A stretch of 64,000 nucleotides of DNA from Oceanospirillum sp964342385. GTDB taxonomy: Bacteria > Pseudomonadota > Gammaproteobacteria > Pseudomonadales > Halomonadaceae. The stretch covers positions 21,154 to 85,153 of the forward strand of contig CAYFGP010000010.1 in NCBI GenBank assembly GCA_964342385.1. The letters are read 5' to 3'. Each line of letters opens with the position of its first letter. The first letter of the stretch is position 1. The notes beneath the pieces are model-generated. The model was given only the letters and a program-made list of their open reading frames with translations, was not told the origin of the DNA and ran no database searches. This document shows, piece by piece, positions 34,830 through 42,071 of the stretch. Both the position numbers and the translations under genes were made by a program.

Positions 34830-35777
34830 ATGCAGATGACTTCTGTAGTGCAACTTAACAAAACGGACGCGCAGCTTGAAACCATTCGTCAGCAGGTTCG
34901 GGCAGCGCAAGAGCAAGACAACCTTTCTCAGAACCAAGTGGCCAAGCTATCTGGTGTGCATAACAGCACGCTCAGCAAGTTTATGAATGGTCAAGCTTTG
35001 GCTGATGTAACCCCGGTGGCCAGTGCCCTGGAACGTTGGTTGGAAAGCCGCAAGCAGAAATCTGAACTGCCAGCAGCACCGAGCTTTATCCCTACGCCAA
35101 CGGCTAACCGAGTGTATGACGCGCTGATGTATGCCCAGATTGCCGGTGATATGGCGCTGATCTTTGGTGGTGCCGGTGTCGGTAAGACTGAAACCCTGCA
35201 CCACTACGCCAACACTGAGCGCAATGCCTGGGTGGTGGATTGCACACCGACGACGGCCACGGTGGGTGGCTGCCTTCGGGCTATTGCTCACGCGCTGGGT
35301 TTACGAGCGGCACAAGGTCGGGCGGACGTTCAGGAAATTCAGATCCGCGACCAGATGCGTAATACCGGCGGTCTGCTGATTCTAGATGAGGCGCAGTTTC
35401 TTAATAACCGCGCGTTGGAAACAGTACGCCGATTGGCTGAGATGTCCGGTGTGGGCTTGGCTCTGGTGGGTAATGAAACCGTGTATGCACAGTTGACCGG
35501 TGGCAGTCGTGCCGCTGAGTTTGCCCAGCTGTTTAGCCGCATTGGTAAGCGGGTGTCTTTGACTAAGCCATCAGCTGCTGATGTGGAATCGCTGGGCGCT
35601 GCTTGGGGCGTGGGTGCTAAAGAGATGAAGGTGCTGAAAGAGATTGCAGATAAGCCCGGTGCACTGCGCGGTGTGACTAAGACTTTGCGTCTGGCCAGCA
35701 TGTTTGCCAAAGGTGCAGATGATCAACTGAGTGCGGGCTATATCCAGGCCGCATGGAAAGAGCTGGGAGGTATGTGA
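34830..35777 (+). CDS. MuB-type AAA ATPase, target-DNA activator
   Basis: A 315-residue ATPase that picks target DNA and stimulates MuA. N-terminal helix-turn-helix (NLSQNQVAKLSGVHNSTLSK), Walker A GGAGVGKT (113-120), Walker B LLILDEAQF (182 onwards), and the sensor stretch GLALVGNETVYAQL. The C-terminal domain would contact MuA and DNA. GGAG precedes the ATG; a second ATG two codons later is also possible. It starts 24 bp after muA. Confidence 0.95.
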   Translation: MQMTSVVQLNKTDAQLETIRQQVRAAQEQDNLSQNQVAKLSGVHNSTLSKFMNGQALADVTPVASALERWLESRKQKSELPAAPSFIPTPTANRVYDALMYAQIAGDMALIFGGAGVGKTETLHHYANTERNAWVVDCTPTTATVGGCLRAIAHALGLRAAQGRADVQEIQIRDQMRNTGGLLILDEAQFLNNRALETVRRLAEMSGVGLALVGNETVYAQLTGGSRAAEFAQLFSRIGKRVSLTKPSAADVESLGAAWGVGAKEMKVLKEIADKPGALRGVTKTLRLASMFAKGADDQLSAGYIQAAWKELGGM

Positions 35778-35778
35778 G

Positions 35779-36036
35779 ATGCCATCAACGAATGATCGCT
35801 TTAAACGTGGCTTGGATCTGGTTAACCAGGCATTGGCCAAGCTGGAAGAGATGGGGCTGTTTGTGCTGTCGGTTGATCTGAACAGTTCCGTTCCACGGGT
35901 TGAAGTTCAACGCAGCCCGGCTTGTGAGAATTTGAGTGCGGTATTCGGTGGTTACAAGAACGAGGCAAACCGCCGGGTGCTGGAGATGCAAACCAGTATG
36001 GCAGGTTGTCAGGTTTTCTGGCAGCAAGCAGCTTAA
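35779..36036 (+). CDS. Small early phage protein
   Basis: An 85-residue protein whose ATG follows the muB stop by one base, so it is likely coupled. It has an N-terminal helix (GLDLVNQALAKLEEMGLFVL) and one pair of cysteines far apart. No family is recognised. Confidence 0.6.
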   Translation: MPSTNDRFKRGLDLVNQALAKLEEMGLFVLSVDLNSSVPRVEVQRSPACENLSAVFGGYKNEANRRVLEMQTSMAGCQVFWQQAA

Positions 36037-36047
36037 GGGAGAAAGCT

Positions 36048-36332
36048 ATGTTAGTGCTATCGAGAGAACCGCTACAGAGGGTCATGGTCGGCAATGATGT
36101 TGTGGTTTGGCCGGAGTTTGAGCCTAACGGCAGGGTTACTTTGAAGGCCAGTGCACCTGACCAGATGCACATTTACAACTTGGATGGTGAGCTGGTTATA
36201 GACGAAAACATTTCTGTCCGGGTGTTAACGGTGAGAGGTCTTTTTATCCGGCTCGGGTTTGAGGCTCCTAAAGAAGTGTCTATTTGGCGTGAAGAGATTT
36301 TTTGGAAGTTAAAGAAGGAGAAAGCAGCATGA
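36048..36332 (+). CDS. Small early phage protein
   Basis: A 94-residue protein, beta-rich, likely related to carbon-storage-regulator-shaped proteins only in its start (MLVLSREPLQRVMVGNDVVV), which does recall CsrA (MLILTRRVGETLMIGDEV). The later GFEAPKEVSIWREEI also fits the CsrA end (GINAPKEVSVHREEI), with an insertion between. It is thus probably a phage-encoded CsrA-like RNA-binding protein. The ribosome site is AAGGGAG. Confidence 0.7.
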   Translation: MLVLSREPLQRVMVGNDVVVWPEFEPNGRVTLKASAPDQMHIYNLDGELVIDENISVRVLTVRGLFIRLGFEAPKEVSIWREEIFWKLKKEKAA

Positions 36333-36622
36333 GCCAGCAGCAACCCCAGTACCTGATTGTATCTCTGGAGCATACCCAAGTGAGCAGCGGCTGTGTGGCT
36401 TTCCTGCGCCCAGATCGCCAGGGAGTCACCCACTCTATTGATGAGGCGGGTCGCTATGACGAAGACGTTGTAAATGCAGATTTAGGTTTCTACGACGATG
36501 GCCAGCACTGTTTGGCAGTACTGAGCACAGCAGTAGAAAAACATGTTAGCCCGGTGGTGTTGTTAACCGAACTGACCAGCGGTGCTTTGAAACGTACAAA
36601 CAATGAGATGAGGAGTGCCTGA
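36329..36622 (+). CDS. Small early phage protein
   Basis: A 97-residue acidic protein that starts on the last codon of the CsrA-like gene (ATGA overlap) behind AAGGAG. A beta-rich N-terminus (YLIVSLEHTQVSSGCVAFLR) and no known motif. Function unknown. Confidence 0.6.
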   Translation: MSQQQPQYLIVSLEHTQVSSGCVAFLRPDRQGVTHSIDEAGRYDEDVVNADLGFYDDGQHCLAVLSTAVEKHVSPVVLLTELTSGALKRTNNEMRSA

Positions 36623-36623
36623 G

Positions 36624-37270
36624 ATGACAGCTCAGCAAGCAGAAACTAAACCGGCCCAACCGATTGAGGTGCCGGAAGGTTACCGCATGGATGCTAAGAA
36701 GCGTTTGGTACCAGAGGAAACTATTAAAGAAATTGATCTTGCCCGTAACGACTTTGTATTGGAGTGGTTCGGTAAGGCTAAGGCGCTACAGCAACAGCTG
36801 CAGGACTTTAAGCTAGCGGCTTTAGGTGATATCGGGGCTTTTATTGATCTGTCTGCAGAGCGCTACGACGTTCAAGTTGGGGGGGTAAAGGCAATATCTC
36901 GCTGGTTAGCTTCGACGGCACAATCAAAATCCAGCGTGCCATTGCCGACACGATCACGTTTGATGAAGGGCTACAAGCTGCCAAGGCTCTGGTTGATAAC
37001 TGCATTACTCGTTGGAAGGAAGGTAGCAGAAACGAAATCAAGGTGCTGGCTGATGATGCTTTCAATGTTGATAAAGAAGGCAAGATCAGCGTTGGCCGAG
37101 TGCTGGGCCTGCGTCGTCATAACTTTGATGACCCTGAGTGGAAGAAGGCTATGCAAGCGATTGCTGATTCTATCCAGGTAACGGGATCAAAGACTTATGT
37201 TCGCTTCTACCAGCGCGGTGGTCCTGATGATAAATGGGAAGCGCTGTCTCTGGATATCTCAAAGTTGTAA
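36624..37270 (+). pseudogene. DUF3164 gene broken by a poly-G frameshift
   Basis: The first 87 codons (MTAQQAETKPAQPIEVPEGY to YDVQVGG) and a second frame ending in DKWEALSLDISKL together make one full DUF3164 protein of about 214 residues, found in nearly all Mu-like phages. The break is a run of seven G (36879-36885). With one G less, the frame reads GKGNISLVSFDG and on through ITRWKEGSRNEIKVLADDAF without a stop. So this is either a sequencing slip, a true mutation, or a switchable run. The protein's role in Mu is unclear. Confidence 0.85.
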
Positions 37271-37289
37271 GTCGCAAAGCCAGTGCGAA

Positions 37290-37328
37290 ACACGGTCTAG
37301 GCCGTGTCTGCCGGGTGTGGTTGCCCGG
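37290..37328 (+). other. Two adjacent hairpins in the early operon
   Basis: ACACGG/CCGTGT (loop of six) and CCGGG/CCCGG (loop of eight) follow one another in the 87-bp gap after the DUF3164 gene. No T-run follows, so they look more like mRNA processing or stability elements than a terminator. Confidence 0.5.
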
Positions 37329-37357
37329 TACTGATGAGCAGCCAGTAAGGATCTCTG

Positions 37358-37651
37358 ATGGAAGAAACTAAAGCAGACCGTCAGCGCCGTATGGCTCGTA
37401 ACCGCAAGCGTCGGCAACGGGCCAGGGATAAAGAGCATAAGGTTCGAATGGGTGCTCGAACGCTGAGTTTCGAGATTTACCAGGGCACAGATCAGGCGCT
37501 TCAGGATCTGTGTCAGATGAGTGACTTTGAACCGGGTGAGCTACTCACTCAATTGATTCATAAAACGCATGAATTAGCAAAACGTGACATGTCACGCTTT
37601 CAAGAATTTGTTGATTTTGGAGATGGTAAAAGCAATGGAAAAGATCAGTAA
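37358..37651 (+). CDS. Basic early phage protein
   Basis: A 97-residue protein with a strongly basic N-terminus (RQRRMARNRKRRQRARDKEH) and a helical C-terminal half (LQDLCQMSDFEPGELLTQLI). The arginine-rich part suggests nucleic-acid binding. No family is recognised. Confidence 0.6.
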   Translation: MEETKADRQRRMARNRKRRQRARDKEHKVRMGARTLSFEIYQGTDQALQDLCQMSDFEPGELLTQLIHKTHELAKRDMSRFQEFVDFGDGKSNGKDQ

Positions 37652-38093
37652 TGAGCAGTGGACAGAGATTGAGGAAACGCTAAAGCACCAATATGGTCGT
37701 ATCGAATTTACTCATGGTGAGCGTGAGATTGTAGTTGCCCGTGTGCCTACAAATGAAGGCAAAAGCAATATTGTGGTTTTTATTGACGGTAATATGAATT
37801 TCTCTTGGGGGCGTCCGCCTATTGAAGGGATGTTTGATAATGCAGATTTTAAGCCTGAGATTATTCCTTATTGGCGCAAGCGCTCTAAGGCTCTGTACAG
37901 TGCTAAAGATAAAAAAGAAGTGATCGGGCTATGGGGTAAGCGCCGGGCCTATAAGAAATACCCGGATTTAGATAACCGTTATGAATGGTATGACCCGATG
38001 TTTACCACGGCAAAGTCTCTAGTATCTCAGTTTAAAAAGCTGGAAGGCCTGCAGCTTGTGCCTAAAGAGGAATTTGTCGAGGGCGGCGCATGA
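37635..38093 (+). CDS. Early phage protein of unknown function
   Basis: A 152-residue protein starting at MEKISNEQW, the ATG best placed behind GGAG; it overlaps the end of the previous gene. It is rich in aromatic residues and Lys (IIPYWRKRSKALYSAKDKKE, KKYPDLDNRYEWYDPMF). No family is recognised. Its stop overlaps the start of the next gene (ATGA). Confidence 0.6.
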   Translation: MEKISNEQWTEIEETLKHQYGRIEFTHGEREIVVARVPTNEGKSNIVVFIDGNMNFSWGRPPIEGMFDNADFKPEIIPYWRKRSKALYSAKDKKEVIGLWGKRRAYKKYPDLDNRYEWYDPMFTTAKSLVSQFKKLEGLQLVPKEEFVEGGA

Positions 38094-38560
38094 AAGTGAA
38101 ATGCCCTGGTTGTCACGCAACATACAGCCTTGATGCTGCTGTTGATGATGAAGCGGCCCGTGAGTTCAGTGTCGTAATGGCTGACTTGCCCCGTGACGTG
38201 TCACGCCCTCTGCTTTCTTATGTGGCTTTGTTTCGCTCAGCGTCACGTTCTCTTGCTTGGGATCGGGCGCTTCGTCTGGCCCGTGAGGCTTTAGCGTTGA
38301 GCGATAACCAGGTGATGTTAGGTCAGGCTCTAGTTGAAACGGTTGAGTCCCTGCGAGGTAAGCAGCAAGGCGGTGGCTGGAAACCACTGACAGGTCATAA
38401 CTACCTAAAACGGGTGCTGGAAAATCAGTCCCCTGCCCCGGCGGTCAGTAATACAGTGGCGGTTGTACCTACCCAGCGGCAACAACAGCCAGGGAGAAGC
38501 AGTCAAACCCGTCAGGTGGTGGGTAATGTTTTAGAGAGATATTCAAATGGCAGTCAATAA
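38090..38560 (+). CDS. Phage protein with N-terminal zinc-knuckle-like motif
   Basis: A 156-residue protein that opens KVKCPGCHATYSLDAAV, one half of a zinc-ribbon pattern with no second Cys pair visible, followed by a helical part and a low-complexity Gln/Ser tail. Similar proteins occur between DUF3164 and gemA in Mu-like phages; role unknown. Confidence 0.65.
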   Translation: MKVKCPGCHATYSLDAAVDDEAAREFSVVMADLPRDVSRPLLSYVALFRSASRSLAWDRALRLAREALALSDNQVMLGQALVETVESLRGKQQGGGWKPLTGHNYLKRVLENQSPAPAVSNTVAVVPTQRQQQPGRSSQTRQVVGNVLERYSNGSQ

Positions 38561-39020
38561 AACACTACCAGAGCAGTGGTTTGCCCAGATTATCGCGGAA
38601 GGACTTGCTCATATTTATATCCTTCGGCTGGAACATTCGCCAGCTGCAGACACCTTGGAGGCAGTGATTGATGTTTGGATTCAGTCTCTTTGGTCTCGCC
38701 GTTCGTGGAATTGTGAGCAAGACTCTGTTCGGTTGCGTGAGGGCTTTACGGAATTGGCGGTTAAGCAAATTGTGTGGCCTGCCCCTGCATCCTTGTTGCA
38801 GGCCTTACCAGAGCGGCCACCAGCCTCGCCCCTGCCTGAGCTGGATTTACCACCGGAACAGAAGCAGCGTAATAAAGAAAATCTGAAAAAGTTGCTGGCT
38901 CAGCTTAAAGGAAAAACAAAAGTTGAGACTAAGCCCAAAGTTGTTAAGCGCGCTCCTGGTGAATTGGAGCGGTTGTTAGAAGAAGAGGCCAAACGTAATG
39001 CAGCCCAAAAAGCCAGCTAA
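38547..39020 (+). CDS. Early phage protein of unknown function
   Basis: A 157-residue protein. The N-terminal 75 residues form a compact helical part with Trp residues (WFAQIIAEGLAHIYILRLEH, VIDVWIQSLWSRRSW), then a proline-rich linker and a Lys/Glu-rich coiled C-terminus. It overlaps genes on both sides. No family recognised. Confidence 0.6.
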   Translation: MAVNKTLPEQWFAQIIAEGLAHIYILRLEHSPAADTLEAVIDVWIQSLWSRRSWNCEQDSVRLREGFTELAVKQIVWPAPASLLQALPERPPASPLPELDLPPEQKQRNKENLKKLLAQLKGKTKVETKPKVVKRAPGELERLLEEEAKRNAAQKAS

Positions 39021-39525
39021 AAACCGTTTAATGGCTCAGGTCCATATTGCCAAAAAGCAACTGGGCCTGACCGACGAAACCTACCGTGCAGCGTTAAAGC
39101 AAGCAGTGGGTAAAGACAGCTGTTCAAAAATGAGTATCACTGAACTGCATCAGGTGATTAGTCACTTTGAACAACGTGGTTTTAAATCGTCGAGTCGTAA
39201 ACCCAGAGCACAGGTTAGTGCAAATGATCGTCGAGGTGAGTATAGTCCCCAGTCATCTGGAAAACAGATAGATAAGCTGCGAGCGATCTGGATAGAAATG
39301 CATAGGGCTAGACACATTAAGGATGGGTCAGAGCGGGCACTATTAACCTGGGTGAAGAACCAGACCACGAAAATGAATGGTGGTGTGGGTGTCGATAGCC
39401 TGGAGTGGCTGCAAAAAGATCAACAGATGGCGACTCGCGTTTTGGAAAGTTTAAAGCTTTGGCAAACACGGGTAACTTACAATGAATCAAGCAAACAACC
39501 TGGACATGTTCGGGCTGGACACTAG
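38998..39525 (+). CDS. gemA: GemA-family (gp16/DUF1018) regulatory protein
   Basis: A 175-residue basic protein. IAKKQLGLTDETYRAALKQA, SCSKMSITELHQVISHFEQR and later DKLRAIWIEMHRARHIKDGS with SLEWLQKDQQMATRVLESLK match the GemA/DUF1018 family of Mu-like phages, which changes host gene expression and DNA supercoiling. It overlaps the mor start, and the order gemA-mor is that of Mu. Confidence 0.9.
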   Translation: MQPKKPAKNRLMAQVHIAKKQLGLTDETYRAALKQAVGKDSCSKMSITELHQVISHFEQRGFKSSSRKPRAQVSANDRRGEYSPQSSGKQIDKLRAIWIEMHRARHIKDGSERALLTWVKNQTTKMNGGVGVDSLEWLQKDQQMATRVLESLKLWQTRVTYNESSKQPGHVRAGH

Positions 39526-39913
39526 CCAGCCCATAGCCGCTCACCTTGACGATGATGTAATAATTGATCGTCGCAAATGGCCAAAAGATCTGGTCGAAAT
39601 GGCCGATTTTATCCACGCTGAATTAGACGCCTCTGACGTAACTGACGAAGACAAGCATATGCTGGCTGAAAAGATTTTGGTCGCTCTGTGCTTTCGATCC
39701 GGTGGCCGGGGCTTCTACCTCCCTAAAGCAGATGCGGTTAAAACTTCCCTCCTACACAAAAGAATCCATGATGATTGGGAAGCCGGTGTACAACCTGCAG
39801 AGCTAATTAAAAAATATGACTTCAGTGAGGCGGCGCTTTATAAAGTGATCAAAGAACAGCGTGCGCTGCACCTTGATAGAATACAGCCGCCACTATTTGC
39901 CGCTAACGACTAA
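39482..39913 (+). CDS. mor: Mor-family middle/late transcription activator
   Basis: A 143-residue activator. The motif SGGRGFYLPKAD and the helix-turn-helix IHDDWEAGVQPAELIKKYDF with SEAALYKVIKEQR match the Mor/C family, dimers that recruit RNA polymerase to promoters lacking a good -35. Only one such gene is present, whereas Mu has two (mor and C). A palindrome seven bases after its stop recurs before the protease gene, so it probably drives both late units. It is the last gene of the early operon. Confidence 0.93.
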   Translation: MNQANNLDMFGLDTSQPIAAHLDDDVIIDRRKWPKDLVEMADFIHAELDASDVTDEDKHMLAEKILVALCFRSGGRGFYLPKADAVKTSLLHKRIHDDWEAGVQPAELIKKYDFSEAALYKVIKEQRALHLDRIQPPLFAAND

Positions 39914-39919
39914 AAACCC

Positions 39920-39948
39920 CTAATTTAGATTAGTCCCTCTCCTATAAA
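39920..39948 (+). promoter_or_regulatory. Probable Mor-activated lysis promoter
   Basis: The palindrome CTAATTTAGATTAG (39920-39933) takes the -35 place, and TATAAA (39943-39948) forms a -10. There is no -35 match. The same 14-mer stands at 47473-47486 before the protease gene. Shared, symmetric and at the start of two late operons, it is the best candidate for the Mor site. Confidence 0.65.
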
Positions 39949-39996
39949 AATCCCTCGTACTCTGGCCCAAATGGTTCAAGGTTCGAGGGATTTTTT
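39946..39996 (+). terminator. Terminator between early operon and lysis module
   Basis: AAAAATCCCTCG (39946-39957) pairs perfectly with CGAGGGATTTTT (39984-39995), and six T follow directly on the stem. It should end the early transcript coming from mor. The left arm overlaps the start point expected for the lysis promoter, so late transcripts would lack most of it. Confidence 0.75.
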
Positions 39997-40500
39997 ATGT
40001 CACAAGGTTATGTGCTTGGTTCACGTTCTAAGCGGCGTTTAGGTTCATGCCATCCAGATCTGATTAAGGTGGTCGATCTGGCCATTCAGGTAACAAGTGT
40101 TGATTTTACTGTGCTTGAGGGTGTGCGCAGTGAAGCCCACCAGAAAAGGCTCTTTCAACAAGCAAAATCAAAAACCCTTAACTCCCGTCATCTGCCTAAA
40201 GTCCCCAAGAACAAACCTGAACTGGGTCCTGTTTCCCATGCTGTGGATCTAGGTGCGTGGGTTAATGGCACCGTCAATTGGGATTGGCCCAATTACTTCG
40301 AGATCGCTAATTCAATGAAGGCGGCGGCAGAGTTTCTCAATGTACCTATCCGCTGGGGTGGTTGCTGGTGTTTGATGGATCAGTACGACAATGCAGAGCA
40401 GGCCTACTACGCCTACATCAAGCGCAAGCAAGCAAAAGGCAAAACCCCGTTCCCGGATGGTCCTCACTTTGAATTAGATTGGGGAGCGTATCCTGTATGA
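39997..40500 (+). CDS. M15-family endolysin (peptidoglycan endopeptidase)
   Basis: A 167-residue peptidase of the D-Ala-D-Ala carboxypeptidase/L-Ala-D-Glu endopeptidase type that opens the cell wall. The zinc ligands lie in GPVSHAVDLGAWV (His and Asp) and DGPHFELDW (His), with SRHLPK ahead, as in phage T5-like endolysins. The ATG sits right on the terminator T-run without ribosome site; a GTG at 40012 has AAGG at good distance and may be the real start. It begins the lysis module. Confidence 0.9.
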   Translation: MSQGYVLGSRSKRRLGSCHPDLIKVVDLAIQVTSVDFTVLEGVRSEAHQKRLFQQAKSKTLNSRHLPKVPKNKPELGPVSHAVDLGAWVNGTVNWDWPNYFEIANSMKAAAEFLNVPIRWGGCWCLMDQYDNAEQAYYAYIKRKQAKGKTPFPDGPHFELDWGAYPV

Positions 40501-40901
40501 ACCCCTGGAGTGCGGTAACCGCCCTGATACAGCCTGTCGCTGATTTGGTAGATGAGCTGCACACGTCGGATGAAGAGCGGCTTAAGATCAAATCCGGTCT
40601 GTTCAATATGCAGGCTCAGCTGGCCGCACAGGCTATGGATTATGAAGCCCGCCTGGTCGAAGCCAAAACCCGAGTCATTACCGCTGAAGCGCAGGGGGCC
40701 AGTTGGCTGCAGCGCAATTGGCGACCTATCACTATGCTCACTTTCCTCGTCTTAGTTGTGGCTGACACGTTCGGCCTGACTGCGTTTCGTCTTGCCAATG
40801 AAGCCTGGACGCTGTTGCAGATCGGGCTGGGGGGATACGTGATTGGGCGCAGTGCTGAAAAGATTGTGCCGAAAGTCACGGAAGTTATGAGGAAAGATTG
40901 A
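40497..40901 (+). CDS. Holin, 3-TM type
   Basis: A 134-residue membrane protein that starts in the endolysin stop (ATGA). A helical N-terminus is followed by membrane spans PITMLTFLVLVVADTFGLTA and WTLLQIGLGGYVIGRSAEKI, as in the holin family of three spans (gene-transfer-agent type). With the adjacent endolysin it would time lysis. Confidence 0.8.
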   Translation: MNPWSAVTALIQPVADLVDELHTSDEERLKIKSGLFNMQAQLAAQAMDYEARLVEAKTRVITAEAQGASWLQRNWRPITMLTFLVLVVADTFGLTAFRLANEAWTLLQIGLGGYVIGRSAEKIVPKVTEVMRKD

Positions 40902-41206
40902 TGCTTGAGCTGATTAGTAAACATTGGGCACCGATATCCGGTTTTTTCAGTCTGGCTACTCTGATTTTAATGGCCTTGTTGGGTAAGACCTTTGCTAAGA
41001 AAGAGACGGTTATTCAACTGCAGAAAGATCTGGATAGCGTAAAAGGCAAAGTGGATGAGATGCCAACTAAGGATGAATGGCACAGCTTGCATCTTGAGAT
41101 GGCTAATTTACGGGGTGATCTTAAAGCATTAAGCCCTCAGCTGACTCAAGTTGCAAAAGTGTCTGATTTACTGCTCGAAAATCAAATCAATAAGGAGAAA
41201 GCCTGA
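40901..41206 (+). CDS. DUF2730-family phage membrane protein
   Basis: A 101-residue protein with one N-terminal membrane helix (ISGFFSLATLILMALLG) and a coiled soluble part (QLQKDLDSVKGKVDEMPTKD). It matches the DUF2730 proteins found after the holin in Mu-like phages, sometimes thought to be spanin or lysis related. Starts overlap with the holin stop. Confidence 0.8.
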   Translation: MLELISKHWAPISGFFSLATLILMALLGKTFAKKETVIQLQKDLDSVKGKVDEMPTKDEWHSLHLEMANLRGDLKALSPQLTQVAKVSDLLLENQINKEKA

Positions 41207-41496
41207 TGCCTATTCAGCAGGTGCTGAACGAAGATCAGCGTTTATGTTTGATCCGCTCTCTTAATGATGCCGGTGGTACGGCTAATGAGTCTGTTGTTCA
41301 AGATTGCTTGGATGCCTATGGCCACAAGATCAGCCGTGACAAAGTGCGTACCCATTTTGCCTGGCTGAAAGAACAGGGCGTGATTGCGGTAGAGGACTTG
41401 GCAGGCTGTCAAATTGCGACTTTGACGGGCCTCGGTTATGACCACATCGAAAGCCGCAGCACGGTTCCAGGTATTAAGTCTGCTCGTCGGGGTTAA
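41206..41496 (+). CDS. Winged-helix phage protein (VpaChn25_0724-like)
   Basis: A 96-residue protein with a winged-helix look (LCLIRSLNDAGGTANESVVQ, ISRDKVRTHFAWLKEQGVIA, ATLTGLGYDHIESR). Proteins like this stand before the DUF3486 gene in Mu-like phages (place of gp26). DNA binding is likely; the role is not known. Confidence 0.78.
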   Translation: MPIQQVLNEDQRLCLIRSLNDAGGTANESVVQDCLDAYGHKISRDKVRTHFAWLKEQGVIAVEDLAGCQIATLTGLGYDHIESRSTVPGIKSARRG

Positions 41497-41498
41497 GC

Positions 41499-42071
41499 AT
41501 GTCTGATAAGAAACGCAACCGACGTTCTAAGGTGCAGATGCTGCCTGAGGATCTAAAAGAACAGCTGGATCAAATGCTCAGGGATGGCCGCTTAGGTCAG
41601 CAGGAAATCACCGATATCGTCAACAGCCAAGTTGAAGAAGCCGGTTTGCCTGATAGCACTAAGATCAGTCAGCCAGGGTTAAGTCGCTACGCCAGTCGGA
41701 TGGAAAAGATTGGTGCTCGTATTCGCCAGAGTCGAGAAGTGGCTGAAGTATGGACGGCTAAGCTTGGTAGTGAGCCAACCAGTGAGGTCGGCAAGCTGCT
41801 ACAGGAGGTCGTCAGAACGATGGCGTTTGATACTGGTATGCATATGAGTGAGTCAGACAAGCCTGTTGAGCCTAAAGCACTCAGCCAGCTGGCCTTGGCT
41901 ATTCAGCGCATTGAGCAGGCTGCATTAACAGGTCATAAACGTGAGAAAGAAATTAGAACGGCATTTGCTGAAGAGGCAGCCAATGCGGTGAGTGAAGAAC
42001 TGCGCGGCCAAGATGGTATGTCCGAACAGCTGGAAGACCGCATCAAAAAAGTCTTACTAGGTAAAGCCTAA
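41499..42071 (+). CDS. DUF3486 protein, probable small terminase subunit
   Basis: A 190-residue protein of the Mu gp27 family. RSKVQMLPEDLKEQLDQMLR, SQPGLSRYASRMEKIGARIR and a helical C-terminus match. It is thought to recognise phage ends for packaging. Its stop overlaps the large subunit's start (TAATG). Confidence 0.9.
   Translation: MSDKKRNRRSKVQMLPEDLKEQLDQMLRDGRLGQQEITDIVNSQVEEAGLPDSTKISQPGLSRYASRMEKIGARIRQSREVAEVWTAKLGSEPTSEVGKLLQEVVRTMAFDTGMHMSESDKPVEPKALSQLALAIQRIEQAALTGHKREKEIRTAFAEEAANAVSEELRGQDGMSEQLEDRIKKVLLGKA

Noticed and set aside
35779..38093. Gam-type nuclease inhibitor after muB
   Set aside because: Mu has gam in this region. None of the small proteins here shows the Gam coiled-coil pattern, so no such gene is called.
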